The position numbers were made by a program, and so were the translations under genes. A stretch of DNA of 64,000 nt from Schistosoma mansoni (Eukaryota; Platyhelminthes; Trematoda; Strigeidida; Schistosomatidae), in assembly GCF_000237925.1 (NCBI RefSeq), contig NW_017386017.1, positions 1,612,001 to 1,676,000 on the forward strand. The letters are read 5' to 3'. Below the pieces are notes generated by a model, which searched no databases, was not told the origin of the DNA, and was given only the letters and a program-made list of their open reading frames with translations. How positions within the stretch are numbered: the stretch's first letter is position 1; each line of letters opens with the position of its first letter. Below are positions 31,991 through 47,100 of this stretch, in pieces.

Positions 31991-34900
31991 TTTTTACTTA
32001 AGAATCATCATTAACTAGGTAAGACTGCAGTTTCTCAAACACATATCTTTGTGCGGTCCTCTTTACAATCAAAAATACGGTTCGGAATATAACAAGGTGT
32101 GGAGACGTGACAAGAAGTGTTTACAATAAAAAGTTCTTTGTCGTCGTATTTTTGACTTCACTATATATGCAACTTGTTAATTTATCTTTCTGTATTACAT
32201 TTTGTTCTTCCCTTAGCAGTAGTAGTGATGCATCAATAAACTTTTGCCCTATTTTTGTTTTCATTTTCTTCATAGTTTCATGGGGAAGCATACAGATAAT
32301 TTTAACGGGTGACTGTTGGTGAAGACTAAAAACAACTTAATGTTGGCTTTATAAGTACTCATTTCGTCAAGAAAACTCGCAGTACTGCATCATTTTAGAA
32401 ACTTCGCCAAAATTTAGACTTTTATGTATAATTTTCACAGTTTCGGGACTAGTATTAATACCGAACTAGACTATAATTCTACATACTAACAACATTCATA
32501 GTGCAAAAGACAGAGCATACTTGTTCTACATATATTTAAATAATTCATTAGATGAATAAACGTGGCGGTAGTCAATATAAAACACAGTTTTCGGTAACTT
32601 GTAAATTGAACTTCCGTATAATCTTCTATATTCAGAAATTTACTATGTTGTTCACCAGCATAGATTTGATTACTAGAAAGGTTTGAACTTTTCAATTAGA
32701 TGACAGAAGCTATAGATTGCATACCAGTAAACGTATGAGGACCGTTTCAGCTTAATATGATTCTGAAAAACAACAAATCAATCATGAAACAACCGATTAA
32801 ACTTTGTTATCAGTGTTAAATTCAATAAGTAAATGGAATAGCAGCTAACAGATTGTACTTATAAGTGTTTTGCTTGTTGTGAATAGTGCTATTCATTTTC
32901 TAACCCTTCTATGATTTCACCTAACCATTTGGTACTAAAAAAACTACAGGCACCAAACAAACTATTCGGACACTTCAAAAAGTAATATAAAATTAAAAAA
33001 ATCCAACTACAACCTTCATAATACCATTAGCAATTCACTCTTTACATACAATAATGACATCGCCGTTAAGCGCTCTTTAGATATTTCTCGTTAATATGCA
33101 TTAAAACTTTGTTTATAATTTAGTAGTGATTGCGGATTCTCTTTACAGAAATTTATTCGTAAACCTTATAAACTAGTATTTGTTATGACATGATTTTGTT
33201 ACCATGCGCAAAACAAACACGCATCGCTCTACTTATGAAGAATATGTGACTAATTATTGTGGCACTTACAGTAATGTTATACACAGTTCCTGTAAATGTT
33301 CAGAAAGCGGGCAGAAAATGCTATCAACGTCAATTGTTACTCAAATAATTTTTCTCAGATACGATGCACAATAATGTGTCACTTCAGTCGAGAACGTTGA
33401 TACTTATGGCAGATAGAACTGTTTATGGTTGTATATTAGCAAGTTATATAATATCCATAAACAGTTGAGCGCTTAATTGCTTCAAACTATATTTCATTAA
33501 CAACTAATAACACCCATGTTCATCAACACCATCATTAGGGAGGTGAGCCATTTGTAAACGGTTTTAAAGCTCATTTTTGCCTAAAACTCTGAATGCGGTC
33601 TATTTTTGACTTGATGAATGGTGAATTTCACTTGCCTGAATTCGGATTGTTACGGATAACCAAATTAGGCTGAACAAACATTCACCCAAGTTGTGAGCAA
33701 AAATTACTAATAGACTGAAATAAAAGCTATGTAACAAGCACAAAGATTAGGAATATTGACGTGTGGAGGAAAATTGCCGTTAATAGCTGATAAATAACAA
33801 CATCTAAAACCCTCGACATCGTGTAACACGTGAGTGAGACCCCGTGCTATGACTTCTTGACCGTCCCATCAATGGGGCCACGTTAAAACCGAGGAGCGCG
33901 CCTATCCAATATTCATTATCTTTGTGATGAGTTGCCGTAAAACTCACACAACCTCCTTGGGGTTGTCTCGTGATCTTAATTAGTGATTTCTGATTTTCGG
34001 TTGCCTTAGTGCGATATATCAGACCGTTTGCATTTGAGAGCTTAACAGATTGGCAGTTCCAAGTTTGTTTCCTCTTTATTTTTTCTCGTATATTAATCTC
34101 GTATCTAACGCTTGCAACAAGCTCAGGATATCCCCAACGACCCGCTTGTGCGTGTTCTTTCAAAAGACCATATGCCGATTTTACTATAAAGGTTTAAACA
34201 GACATAAACCTATGGCGACAGATAATCCGAAAGATACATAAATTTAAAGACATCTGGAGATAATTGTGACCGAACCAGTTCTAATGAAGCTACTAGCTAA
34301 TGATGCTCTGTAAAGCCCTGCCACTAGATCGGGCACTACCAGATTTTAGGCACTTCTCTTCTAGACAATCAACTCAATAACCTCACGTTTTCCTCTGCTT
34401 ACAGTCAAATATGTTTTTCCTACAAATTATCCTAGACTTCTTATTTGATTGGTTTTGGTGTGCTCATCAAAGATTTGACCGACTTTGTCATATACAAAGT
34501 GTTTTTATCAAGTAAATTGCCCACAAACATGTGCTGTGGAATATTGACAACAATGACCTCCACGATTCTAGCCTTGATAAATTAGAGCAATGACGTAACC
34601 GAACGGAGTGAACAACGGTAGTAGCAAATAAATAACTAGAAAAGTTATTTCGGAGTATCTAACACGTCGTGGATAACTAACGATGACTAACTAGTTGCAT
34701 GTCATGAACTTGTCCATTCAGCGGCTGTTCAACCCAGAACTCCTTTAATTTCTTTTCCCTGATACTTGAGGTTGCTGCAGTAAGATTCCAATCGATTTAT
34801 CTAGTTACCAATGCGGATGATTCACCTAGCTATCGCAAGGTTATGTATTAACTGCGAATTCTGATTTTAAAGTGAGCTACTGGTTCACTCCATTCCCGTG

Positions 34901-35565
34901 AAACTGGAGTAAACGATCATTCACATATGTGATCTATAGACTCTTCTACTACTAGTTGCCATAAATTCAGCTTTTGTTTAAATGGTCGCTCGTTATTAAA
35001 AACGTATGGGACATCTGCTAAGACTTTGCCACCTTTTCATCACCTTTCTAGTAATTAAGTGGTGAGGATGAAGCTCCAAGTGCGTCCGATACTCGTTGTC
35101 TTGTGTGGCTAGTTTACACATTGATCTTTAAATAACTGTGTCAAGGAAATTATAATATTAGCAAAGCCCGTTTCGTTCAGTTGCAGCGAGGATTTCGCTT
35201 CATCATGGTTGAATTTGGAAGAGTGCATAATGGAGTCTGGTGTTTACGTGCATCGTAGACAGTGTGAAAACGGTGGGAAGAATGTCAAATAAAAATTTCA
35301 ATGTTGTTACTTTGCCGTTGGTCTTCAAACTCTTTTATTTCACTATCTCACTGCCACACATCTGTCATCATGCATAAATGAATAGTGCTTGTGACCATGT
35401 AATTCCTACAAACTGCAAGAAACAATGAGTAAAAGGATAGGAGTCCTCGAATAAACTGTTTTGGTCGCTCTTCATTCAAATGGGATTTCTATAATCGTTC
35501 GATTAGTTGCAGTCGCCGTACAGAAACACCCAAGCAATATTCCTTGCCAACATCGGGCTACCGAG
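31991..35565. other. intergenic, one unassigned open frame
   Basis: Mostly AT-rich sequence with no named repeat. A 119-codon minus-strand frame at 33804-34163 contains TRQPQGGCVSFTATHHKD and lies in a locally GC-richer patch. I do not recognise it and give it little weight. Confidence 0.3.
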
Positions 35566-35850
35566 TGTAGTGAACAGAACACGACTGGTTGAGGACAATC
35601 GAATGTATTTAACCAAAAATTACAGACTATCTCAGTAAATTCTGACAACCATACAATGAACAGTCAATTTGCAAATTAACAACCAATAGTCTCGATCTTC
35701 ACTGTTTCTTCTCTAATTCCATTGTTCGTCCATTTTCCTTCCGATTGCGCTTCGTTTCAGTTCTTTCCTCATCGGTCTTCTGCGAAAATACATTCTATGT
35801 CTGACCAACACCATATACTACTTATATGGATATAAGTAGACCACACCACA
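35566..35850 (-). mobile_element. solo LTR, family LTR-A, 4-bp TSD
   Basis: A reverse complement of the 282-bp LTRs of the miniature element at 59813-60798, at 285 bp. Termini are TGTGGTGTGG...CTACA on the minus strand. It is flanked by cgag on both sides (35562-35565 and 35851-35854). No internal region is present, so this is a solo LTR. Confidence 0.85.
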
Positions 35851-35854
35851 CGAG

Positions 35855-37533
35855 TATTCGTTTCCAGCGTAAATGATGAACCGTTCCGTCAGATGGACAG
35901 TAACAAATAGACGTAAATCCGAAACCATTCGAATCAACTCACGCCACGGCACGGATTTATCAGACCTACCTGTACACCATAATTTATAATATCTAGGACT
36001 CACAACTACCTATACGGAGGAAGAGAAAGATCGGTATATTACAAACGCAAAGCAGTCAGAAAAATCCAATCAAAATATAATTTGAATAGGGATAACGACC
36101 TGAAGTGGGAACACTACTCAACATTTATTTAATGTATTTCAATCACCAAACTACGTAAATAAAATTTAATATTAAGGATAAAGCGATTTCTTCAATTATC
36201 TGGTCAAATAAACTGAAACTACGACAAATGGTCACAGCACAAGTAGTTCATGAAAGACAAATTCCACAATTCAAACGGGATCGAGATTCACGAAAGGAAC
36301 CTGATGTTCACTGCACAACTGAACAGGAATCTAAAGCTAATTTCCCCTGCTAGCGTCTAATTAATTATAGAACAGCTCGGTACTTAGGAGTTAAATTTCT
36401 ATTACCTCACTGATGGGAACGACCTCCAAGTATAGCGACCGCTGAATATATCCTACTGGCTCCTCCACCTCCCTACTTTATGAGCAAATCCTGTACGGGG
36501 CCTATCACCATTATTTTTTCCTTCTTGTTCACACACGCTTTATTTATCTAACTGGGAATTTTATGAATCTGTGTGGAACTATATTGTATGATGCATTTTA
36601 CTAGTGAAGTAGACCTACTGGAGTTTATTCAGAATCATTGTTGTTGTGGTTGTACGAAGCTTGTCTTAATGACCATTTTAAACATCATTGACCGTTAGAT
36701 CTGTTTGCAAGCTCTCGTTTTGGCTTATTGACCTAATTGCCTGTGAATTTTTTATATTCCGAATTTGTTCTTTAACTTGATAAATGTTTATCTATTACAC
36801 AGGCCTTCCAAACATTAGGAATCATCTTGCGCTCCTCTCATTTCAATGGCTTTATTTAGAACCTGGTCTACCAACATGACAAACATCATGACAAGCGTCA
36901 TTTTAACGAGTTCAAGACGGTCAGTAATGACAGACCAAACACTGTAGGAGGTCACGTCGGAATTCACTTTTTCTTCTGCCTTTGAGTTTGGAACAAGTAA
37001 TACGACAAGACTCCTTATGGTGTTATAATTGGAACACTTGAGGATCTTGTCTGATAAGAGAACCTTGAAGCTTCTCAGATCATTTCTAAATCCGACTGCA
37101 TAACAATGTCGAACTGACTACTGATCTCGAGAACTTGATCAAAAAATTTAACTTGTCTAAAAATTTAACTTTCGTCTAAAAAACGAGCTTCCAGACCAGA
37201 CTATATAGTTACCGATCAGGCTAAGCAAGCAATTAGTCTATACAAACGTAACTAGGACATTGGATACATCTTGAGTGTTGATTGAGGTCGTTATTAGACA
37301 TGCTACACTGATGAATCTTGAATAAGGCGTTATTTAGCTTTAAACTTTACACAATGGCATTGTTTTTTGAAATCACGTTTACTGTTTATAGCCTGGCGGC
37401 TTTCTTGAATTTCGGCTATTTGTCCTGAAAAGCATGTAGTGAATTCTTATGACTGAAAAATCTAACTTGCATCTTGTATTTTATGTTGAAAGTTAACAAA
37501 ACACACCCATAATGATCCATTTCTTCTCATAAT
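35855..37533. other. 5' flank of the EP400-like gene
   Basis: Probably contains the promoter and maybe an upstream exon of the EP400-like gene. No specific element or coding exon was recognised. Confidence 0.35.
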
Positions 37534-38130
37534 ATGTCTTTAGAAAGCATGGAATGTAATGAAATGTGTGGAATACTACCCCCTAGAAAGATGTGTTTGG
37601 ATCAAACCTCTGAACTTTTCTCACTGGAGGAGCTTGGACAGATACTTAGTTTATGCTCTTATAGTCAGGATCTCGGGGTCGTTAATCAAGAACTAGATTT
37701 GCTAGATGATGTAAGTACGAGTTATGTGGCGGACAAAATTGCCGGACTTACAAATGGACAACAACATACTTCTTACAATTCAGCGCGTGTTGCGGATTTT
37801 TCGCCCGGCACACACTCTATTTTTATTCCACGTCCGAAAGAAGACAAGACTGTACAAGATGTCCAGGTTCCTGAGGAATGTGAACTACCATCTAAGAACG
37901 AAGCTGTTCCCTCCTGCCAGGAAATCGTGCTAGATGCCAAACGAGAGGCTTCTGTTTTGCAGCAAGTATCAAGACTGCATAAAAAAGGCTTGTGGTCATC
38001 TGATCGTTTACCGAAAGTCATGGAGCCAAAGTGCGGAAGACTACACTACACACATCTCCTAAATGAAGCAATTTGGTTGTCAGTTGATTTTTGTGAAGAA
38101 ATGAAGTGGAAGAAATATATGGCAAGTAAG
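37534..38130 (+). CDS. EP400-like exon 1 (N-terminus, first half of HSA)
   Basis: 199 codons ending KKYMASK before GTAAGT. The HSA core LHKKGLWSSDRLPKVMEP and NEAIWLSVDFCEEMKWKKY aligns with EP400 LRHEGLWSLKRLPKLQEP. Either ATG 37534, or an AG acceptor at 37543 with ATG 37549 in the same frame, may define the start. Confidence 0.8.
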
Positions 38131-41100
38131 GTAAGTAGTTTAAACTGCATATTTCTTGTGCAAACGTTTGAGCAATGGGAATCTATCCGTTTTTGTCAGT
38201 AATTTTTTTGTCGTTTGTTTCAATAGTTGTTTATCGATTGCCTGTAGACCCAATGAGCCTTGTCAGTATATTTGTTAGTATGAATAAATTGTGTACGACT
38301 TGTCGTATTTTGAGTCGACCAGGAGATCACTAATAATGTTTTCATTTCTTAACTGCCTTTCTGAATGTCGTCTAATTACATAGTTCAGCATAATCCGAGT
38401 TCATGTTCATTACGTTTCAGTAAAATGATAGCTATCAAGTGATCTAAACCGAGACTTTATTTTTTGAGATCATAACCTGTATTCGTTAGTACACAGATCA
38501 ACTAGTAATACTTATTCATTTCTGTGTAACTACAAGTCTCCAGTGTCCGTATGGCCTCTAAAAATAAGTCATGTTGATTTACAGTCTTCTATATATTTCT
38601 ACCGAATGTCTTTTAATACATGGCTTTTTTGTCACTGGAATATGTTTCAGTCTCTGTAGCGAGGCTATCCACGACATTCGAATAGACCAAAATCCAGATT
38701 GTTTCTACCATGTTCATGATTGTGACATGTTACAATTCTTACTAATCACTTGCATACAGTCTCCTGAGCATCATCTGCTTCCCTACCTGCTATTGGATAA
38801 GCTAAGTCACATGTTATTTTCACGTAAACGCTGTTCGATAACCTACGAACTATAAGACGTTTCTGGTAATTTGGACTTTGGTTATGAAAAAGCGTGATAC
38901 ACTTTTCAACATATGATATTTAGACGTATTAGAACATTCATCCTTTGTAACTAGGTGTAACGTGTTTCCTTGGTAAGCTATTTTAGCATTTATGCATACA
39001 ACCGTTTGACTAAAAACCTTTCAATCATATTTTTCACTGAAATATATTTTCTGCGCACTTGTTAGAAGGGATGTTTTTCGAATAAATCCCTTGTTGAAGA
39101 AGTTGATGAGTTTAATTATTTTTTCGCTCGCCCTTCTCAGTGATTAAATTTTGTCTGTCTTTTTAATTTAGCTGGCTCGAGCTGCGCAACTTTACCTTAT
39201 TACGCGCCACGAATGGAATCAACAGCTTCAGCGTTTTGAAGAGCAGCTGAGAATGGGAAATGCTGCTCGTGTGGCAAAGATGATCAAAGATTGGTGGGGT
39301 GATGTAGGTCAAGTAAGTCAACTCTTGTTTTATATCCGTCAACACAAACAGACTTCCAGTCGTCGGTCCATTCATTTCATCATGAAGTATTTAATCCAGT
39401 TTTGTGTGTAATCTCATTAGAAGCTACTTAGTGTAGTTGATGGTCTATGTGGATGCCCCGATGGGCTTACGTATCTGATTTCCCAGCCATGTTTTAGGCT
39501 CACATTAAATGACAAGTACCATGCACCAGTAATTTTAAAGGATCAAAATGAATGAGACAGTGTTTTAGATTATTAGAAGGTTTCAAGACAAAAACAATAA
39601 CCAATACTTCGGGTATTTTGTTTTAAAGACTACTGGTGATTGTGTATTCTTCAGATTTACGGACTTGTACATATTTTGTATTACGTTACTATGTTACATT
39701 TGTCCGCTTCCTTTTGCTCATTTGTCCTAATTGTAATATTGTAAGTGTAACATGCATAGTTTCAGTACTATACTAAGTTTCAGTAGTTGAAGTGATGGAT
39801 ATGTTGGCTAGAGTCTGGGAGTTGAATGTAATCTCACCTAACTGATCTCGTTCACTGATCTTCCCAGTCTATAAGAAAAGACAAAAACTCTTGTGATAAC
39901 CACAGTGAAATCTGTTTGGCTAATATGGTATCTAAATTTTCAACCTCTCAAATCGTCCAACAATTATTTGATACTCGTAAGTAAAACTAAAAAAAGGCTG
40001 GTTTCAGACTTGGACGTAGTTGTGTTAATTAAATATTCATTTTCCGTCAGGCCTTATAATGTAGACATACTTACCGACATCCGACAATAGTCACATTTCT
40101 TGACTTGAGAGTAGCATTCAGTTTAGTAGACCAAGAAGTTTTGCGGGGATGCTTGTCATTAAAAGGTATACCAAAGAAGCACATAAACCTAGTGGTTGAC
40201 TTATTTTCTAGTGATTAACCCACTTTTTATTTCACTTCAGGACTTGAATCTTGTAAGTTTGAAAACTTCACAGAGACGTTGGGATTATGCTTATAAAGAG
40301 AACCAACATTCTATAGCTCACTTCTCTGATATGGGTCCAAGCTGGTTAGCTGCTGTAAAGTTTGACCTAGAAGATGCAGGTTTCCACGAATCTTCAGATA
40401 TATCACATAATCTGGATGATGAAAGAACCATGTTATATATTGATGGCGATGGAGATATTGATGATAAAGATTGGAAACCAGATGTAGATGAAAGTTCTAC
40501 TGGACCACATAGTTGCAGCCGGTCAACTAGCAGTAGTCTGGCAGCTAGTTTCGTGGATGATAGCGATATGAGTGGTTTTGGAGTCTCTGTTTATTCACCC
40601 ACCGATCCTATATCTCCAGAATACCGTCCTGAAATCAACCTGCCTTCGTTTTCCAAAGCTTGCAATCAAGTCAACAAACATCTTGGATCAGACAGAAGAC
40701 GAAAGAGTCAAAGCGAGCATTCATACACTTCCGATTGTGGACATTGGGAAGATGCTTCTGAAGAGACTCATGACATCACTTCAGAAGCTAGGATAAATTC
40801 GAATTCACCAGAGTCGTGCGACCAAAGTGTTGAAAGCAATGAAGTGCAAGGTTTAATATCTGACATGGAAGTTCCATTGAATCGCTTTCTTGAACCCTAT
40901 ATCGACCAAGGATGGTGTATCAAAAATAGAGTCACACCTAGGTCTGGATATCGTTCTTCAGATTCGGATATTTCAAACTGTGAACTTGATTGCTGTTCCT
41001 TCAATATGATTTCTCAAGTAAGCTAACTTTAGTTTGTGATAGGTTTATAGTCTTCTAGAGGTAGAAATAATCAGATCTAGGATTGTTTCTTTTTTAGTCT

Positions 41101-44100
41101 TCCCTATTTTCGAGATTCAGTGTATACGAATGCTTTTAGACCTCCAGAAAAAACAGCAAATAGTTTAAACAGCTAAAATCGTGGTCAATTACCAACCTTC
41201 CTATCGCATAATGTACGGAACTCTCCGTACAAACTCGGCTTCATTGCTACAGTACTTCTGTCTTTTTAATTAATTAGCGATAGTATGTCTGACCACTCAT
41301 TTTGATGCTCAGTCTTATTTGGAATAGGAGTAGGTTGGGAAAAACCTTAAATGGATTAAATCAGGACATCTTTGGGTGTATCGCGTTTATTTATTTATTT
41401 AAACATAAATATTGGTACAAAGGGGCACCAGATACATATGCATCACACAAATCTCATTTGATTTGTGTGAGCACTGTGATACTACCCAGGTGCCCAAACC
41501 GAAGCAGGTGGTTTTCTTAGGGGAGCCACACCCGGAGCCTTTAACCTAGAGGTCCGATCCACAAGACAGTGGAGCATCGTGAGTAGATGCAGTCTCATGG
41601 TAGCCGGTGACCAACGATTGATTCATTCGCCATTTGCTCCCTTAGGATACTGGAGCCCATGTACACCATTGGTTTGGAATCAGGGTTTTCCAACTCGCCT
41701 AGGTGGACTTTCCATGTCTATCAATCCGACTAAAGCGCCGGACATTCGCTTTTCGTCATTTCAATTTCGTAAACAACAGTAGTGCCACGAAAAGGCTATG
41801 AGTAGGACTTCCCTGTCAGAGGCTACATACGCATGGCCATTTGAGAGCATTTCGAGAAGAGCCGACTCTCCCCACTCTCAAGCGTATCGTGATCATTTGT
41901 CTATTAAAGCATCGTTGTGTTTTGCGCGATAGCTCCCAACTGCTTGAAGGAGATAAAACCAGGTAGCCCCAGCTCTGCACCTAACACTGTCTGGGAGTAT
42001 GGTAACATAAAATTATTGTAGATATATTGTGGCGAATGCTACTTATGTTGGCATGTGAGTAGTATGTAGCATCGATTGGAAGTCGAACGCCTGTCAGCAG
42101 AAGATTGAATTGAAGAGAATAGGATGGGGAATAGACAGCAATTGTAATAAGAACAAGATTAAAAGAGTCATGAAGCACGTACAGGAGAACTGAAGGAAGA
42201 TGTACAAATGATATATTTAATGTATGGTTTTCACGTTTCACGAAGGCCCTCTGTAATTTTGCGTTAAACAAAAAATTGGTTTACCGTACCTAAATTCCCG
42301 TATACTACAATATAAATAGTTAACCGATTAAATTTATAGACCGAACACCTTTTACTCAGAAAAACTAACTAATAATTTTTGCAACTATCTTTGTACATTA
42401 TTGAAACCACAGATTTTTTTAAGTGTCATATTGGATTGTTACATAGTTATTGGAGTTTTCGATTAATAGTTTCCCTGTCTTACCGTCCAACATTAACTAA
42501 TGACTATCGCCAGGATACAGTCGTAAAAGCTTTCTACCTGAATGTCTTAACTGAATATAACATTCAATCATTTGATGATTTTTTTGGGAATTAATTCTTG
42601 AAAAAATAACCACTCATCATTTTTCTCTGATGACTAGCTCATGTATGTGATCCAGTTTTTCGGCGTGGCGCTAGTACTTCTCGATTTACTCAAGAATTAA
42701 CATCTTAGGTACAGTTCTTAAGGATATAGACATGAGTTTCTGAAAAAATCATGAGGTTTTAAAGTCACAGATAACTTGATAGGTATCCAAAAATAAGAAT
42801 GGTTTTATGTGGTACATACGGGGGAAGTATTAACTATTCGTCCATCTCACGATGCAATAGACTCTACAGTTTATTTTATGCGGCAACTTTAACGAGTACA
42901 TTATCAAAATCAGAAAACAGTTTTTAAACCATTTACGTTGTTTACACGAAAATTAATTCATCTTCGTACTGTTAGTTATGAAAACATTATGCTTTCATAT
43001 TTTATCATTAGCATGTTCAAAAAGAAATATCAATTCTTCGGAATGAAGCGGACATGCCTTTACATCAAATACTTCCTAGTGGTTACATAGATTTTCTTGC
43101 TAAAATGGATGAGCAAAAATGTTCTACTGTATGTAATCTTCAACTTTCTTCACAAAGTAATCATCATGTGAGTGGATCATCCAAAATTGGTAGCAAAATA
43201 GATGGAGATGATAGTGGTTCTTTATCTGCTACAAACGATACCTTATGCTTGGATAATGGTGATGGGGATCTCATGCAACTTGACTCGGTTAGCTCTAAAT
43301 CGTCTGGAGTGTTGTCTTTGACAGATCGTGATCATAGTGAGTGTGGCAACTTGCCGTCATCAAAAAGCTCATTTCATATGAATTCCCGTATGGTCCTTGC
43401 ACCCTGGTATTCTTCTCCCCTATCTTCTACACCTAGCCGATTGGCAGACCTACATGCAGCAGCACTAGAATTACTCCCATTAAAGTTAGTATCAATGGCA
43501 AGTACTGGTTCACCCCGTCTTATTCCTGAAGTCTGCACTCTTCCCTACAGTCCAACGCTTCGAATCCCTTGTCTTCCAACTCCTAGTCTTGGTGAGTTTG
43601 ATTAAAAGCTATTTCAACATTATTAAGTAGAATTGTATGTAACATTATCTCATGTTCGTGATTTCTGCTGACTGATGGCTTCTGATCCCGATAGCTGGTT
43701 TGAGAGTAGGATAGTTTTACTGCTAGCTCTTCTGTTAATAATATGTAAAGTTATATGATAAAAAGCAACTGTAGCAAAATTATTATTTACTATACATTTG
43801 AATTAATCTTCTTTACATGTTCAGCTTCTGTGTTTGAAAAATCTTTTTATTAAGAAGCATTTAAACTCATTGCTCCTAGCTTCTCTTATAATAACTTGTC
43901 GATAGACTACTTCATGCTTTTGTCAAATAGACCTATTCTTTATCGAGATATCTAATTTAGTTCCCTGTTCCTGAGTTGTACAATTTCAATGTCGTAACCA
44001 GGTTTCCAACTTATTTTTAGGATCATCCGAAAATTTATTTTCATCTGCTTTGTTCTTTCAGGTGCAGCTGTCACCTGGATGCGGCATGCATTTGCACGAG

Positions 44101-47100
44101 GTGTTCCAGTGCTCTTACTAACTAATAGTCACTTGTCTGGTGATGCTGAATTGGCTGTAGCTGCACATTTCGGACAACTTTCAGTCGTTGATCCTCGACA
44201 TTACTTACTCTCAGAATCATCTGGTGAAATTTGTAATAATACCGTCACAGGTGTGTGGGGTCCACATTTAATCGTAACTCCACGTTTATGCCTACCGGCT
44301 TGGCGGAGGCGTTTACAAATGTGGTGCCCTGGTTTTCGTGTTATATGTTTGGGTCTTGGTCGCAGAAGCGAACGACCTGGGACTGGACATCGCCTTCGTG
44401 ACAGTGTAGCTCGAGGTTCTGTAAATATTTGTTTGATTAGTTATAGTGCTTTGCGCTCAAAACCCAGTCGTTTCACACGGATTCAGTGGAGTTCAGTCAT
44501 TTTTGACCAGGTGAGATATCAATGTGGTGATGGATATTGTTTGTTATTCAAATATTTACAACTTTTGTGGATTATAATTTCTGGCTTTTTTTACTCGATA
44601 GATGTATGTTGTGAAATAGATCCTAAATGTGTGTATTTAAGTGATACATTGCATTTAAATCAATAATACATTCTTTGAAATTTAGTGAAACGAATATTGC
44701 ATTAATCATTTGAGCTAGTCAGTGAGTTAAATATAAATACTGGAAATGCATACATATATCAGAATTAGGGTTTGTGGAGATTGTAATAATTTAATGGTTG
44801 AATTCATGAGTCGATTTAAGCTAGACCACTATGGAAAACCTGGAAGCACTAGACGGCCGTTTCATCCTAGTATGGGACTCCTCAACCGTGTGTTGTGAGA
44901 CAGTTACCCACTGAAGACAATGGTGGACGGTCGCACAATATTATGTATTAGTTGAAGTTAGACATTAACACCGTCGGATACCGGCTCAGTGGTCTAGAGG
45001 TTAAGTGTTTGCGCACAAAACCGAAGTTCATGTGTTAAAATCCCGTGATCGTGGGTGCGCACTGCCGAGGAGTCCCGTGCTAGGACGAAACGACCGTCCA
45101 TGGCTTCCAGGTTTTCCATGGTGGTCTAGTTTAAATCGACTCATAAATCCAACCATTAGAATACATATACTTATTTTTAGGTGAACTAAGTCTTTGTTAT
45201 TTAAATTTAATAAAATACAGTTATCTGTATTAAATGATTCCATTAAGTCATTAAACAAAGAAACATTTATTTTCCGTTAGTTCCTCATAACTCTCAGTCA
45301 GTCAGTCAGCGACAACGTAGGACCAGGCACATATATGCATCGGTCCAAGTTGCCATACCTCGTTAGCACAACAAGATGAACACCGGATTCATGGAAGTAA
45401 TTAATTTAGTGGTGGTAGTATATAAAGAAAGGTTGTATATAAGGATATAGTATAGGAAGGAAAAAAGTTATGAAGCAATTTTAATCTCAAGGTTTAAGGG
45501 AAGATAAAGAGTGTCTACACATACGCCATTGTGATCGATTCTGAGCCATGTCAACCAGAGTCTCCAACCATTGGTTACGATAGTCACGTGGACCCCAACC
45601 AGGTAGTCTGCATCTGCCAACATGGCTCAGACTAGAAGTTAGTGACTTCAAGCACTGATGCCATGTTTTGGTTTGGCCACCCCTAACTTTTTTCCAACCA
45701 TCCCCTACACTAGTCAGCATTGCGCGTCGTGGTAATCGGTGCTCAGGCATACGTAACACGTGCCCCAACAATCTCAGTCGATGAAGATTCACAACCTCAT
45801 CAACTGATTTACCATCATTCCCTAATACCCTGTGTCTAACCTCACTATTACTTACCCGGTTATCCCAGCAGATGCGAGCAATATTTCTAAGGCATCTGTG
45901 GTCAAATACTAGTAACCTACGAGTATCTTCTACTCTTAATGGCCATGTTTCACAGCCATAAAGTAGAACAGAGCGAACTGCTGCGCAGTATACTCGTCCC
46001 TTAATTGATAGACGGATATCTCGTCTTCGCCATAGGTGACGTAAGTTAGCAAAAGCCAAACGAGCTTTTTGAATCCGTGCTGAGATTTCGTCAGACACCA
46101 ACCCATTAGGGCTGATCAGACTTCCAAGATAAGTGAAGTTGTCGATGCGTTCGACTACTTCACTCCCTATCCTTAGTTCAGGTGTTGACGCAGACCAGTC
46201 CTGGAGTAACAATTTACATTTGAATGGGGAGAAACGCATCCCAAACATCCTGGCATTATTACTCAGTTCTAACAGAAGACTCTGCATTTTGCCAGTGTCT
46301 TCACCAAACAGGACTATGTCATCTGCGTATTCTAAGTCGATAAGTGAACCTCCTGGTAGGAGATCAATTCCTGAAAATTCAGTCGACGAGAGTGTTATTT
46401 CCAGCAACAGGTCTATAATGAAGTTAAACAAAAATGGGGATAGTGGACAGCCTTGATGGACACCACTTGAGGTTGTAAAATCATATGACAGTTCGCCATA
46501 AGCTCTCACTCGACTGGTAGTGTTCAAGTAAAGAGCCTTCACAAGGTTTATGTACTTCTGAGGTACACCTTTCAATGACAGACACTGCCACAGAACCTCT
46601 CGGTCTACAGAGTCAAATGCTGCTTTTAAGTCAAGAAAAACTATCATTGTCGGACGCCGATAAGCATGTCTGTGTTCTAAAACTTGACGAATGGTGAATA
46701 TGTGGTCGATACAGCCACGACCAGGTCTGAAGCCAGCCTGATTTTCTCGTGTTTGCAGTTCACGAGTCTTAGTTAGGCGCCCGATAATTATTGAGGCTAG
46801 TATTTTAGATACTATGTTAGTCAGACTAATACCTCTATGGTTATCAAAGTATGATTTTGGCCCCTTCTTATATATTGGGACAATCAGAGATTGTGACCAG
46901 TCAGATGGGATTACGTCCGTTTCCCAGATTTTAGCTAGAATATTAGTCAGCCTAATCGCTAAAATTGGACCACCATATTTAAAGACCTCTGGAGCCAATC
47001 CATCTGGACCAGCTGCTCTTCCTCGTTTCAGATTACTTATAGCCTTTTGAACTTCAAGTAGGGTCGGAGGGCCTACTTCAATGTTCCGTTCAGACTGTCT

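Noticed and set aside
33804-34163. 119-codon minus-strand frame
   Set aside because: Not assigned as a gene: no splice context, no recognisable motif, only moderate length.
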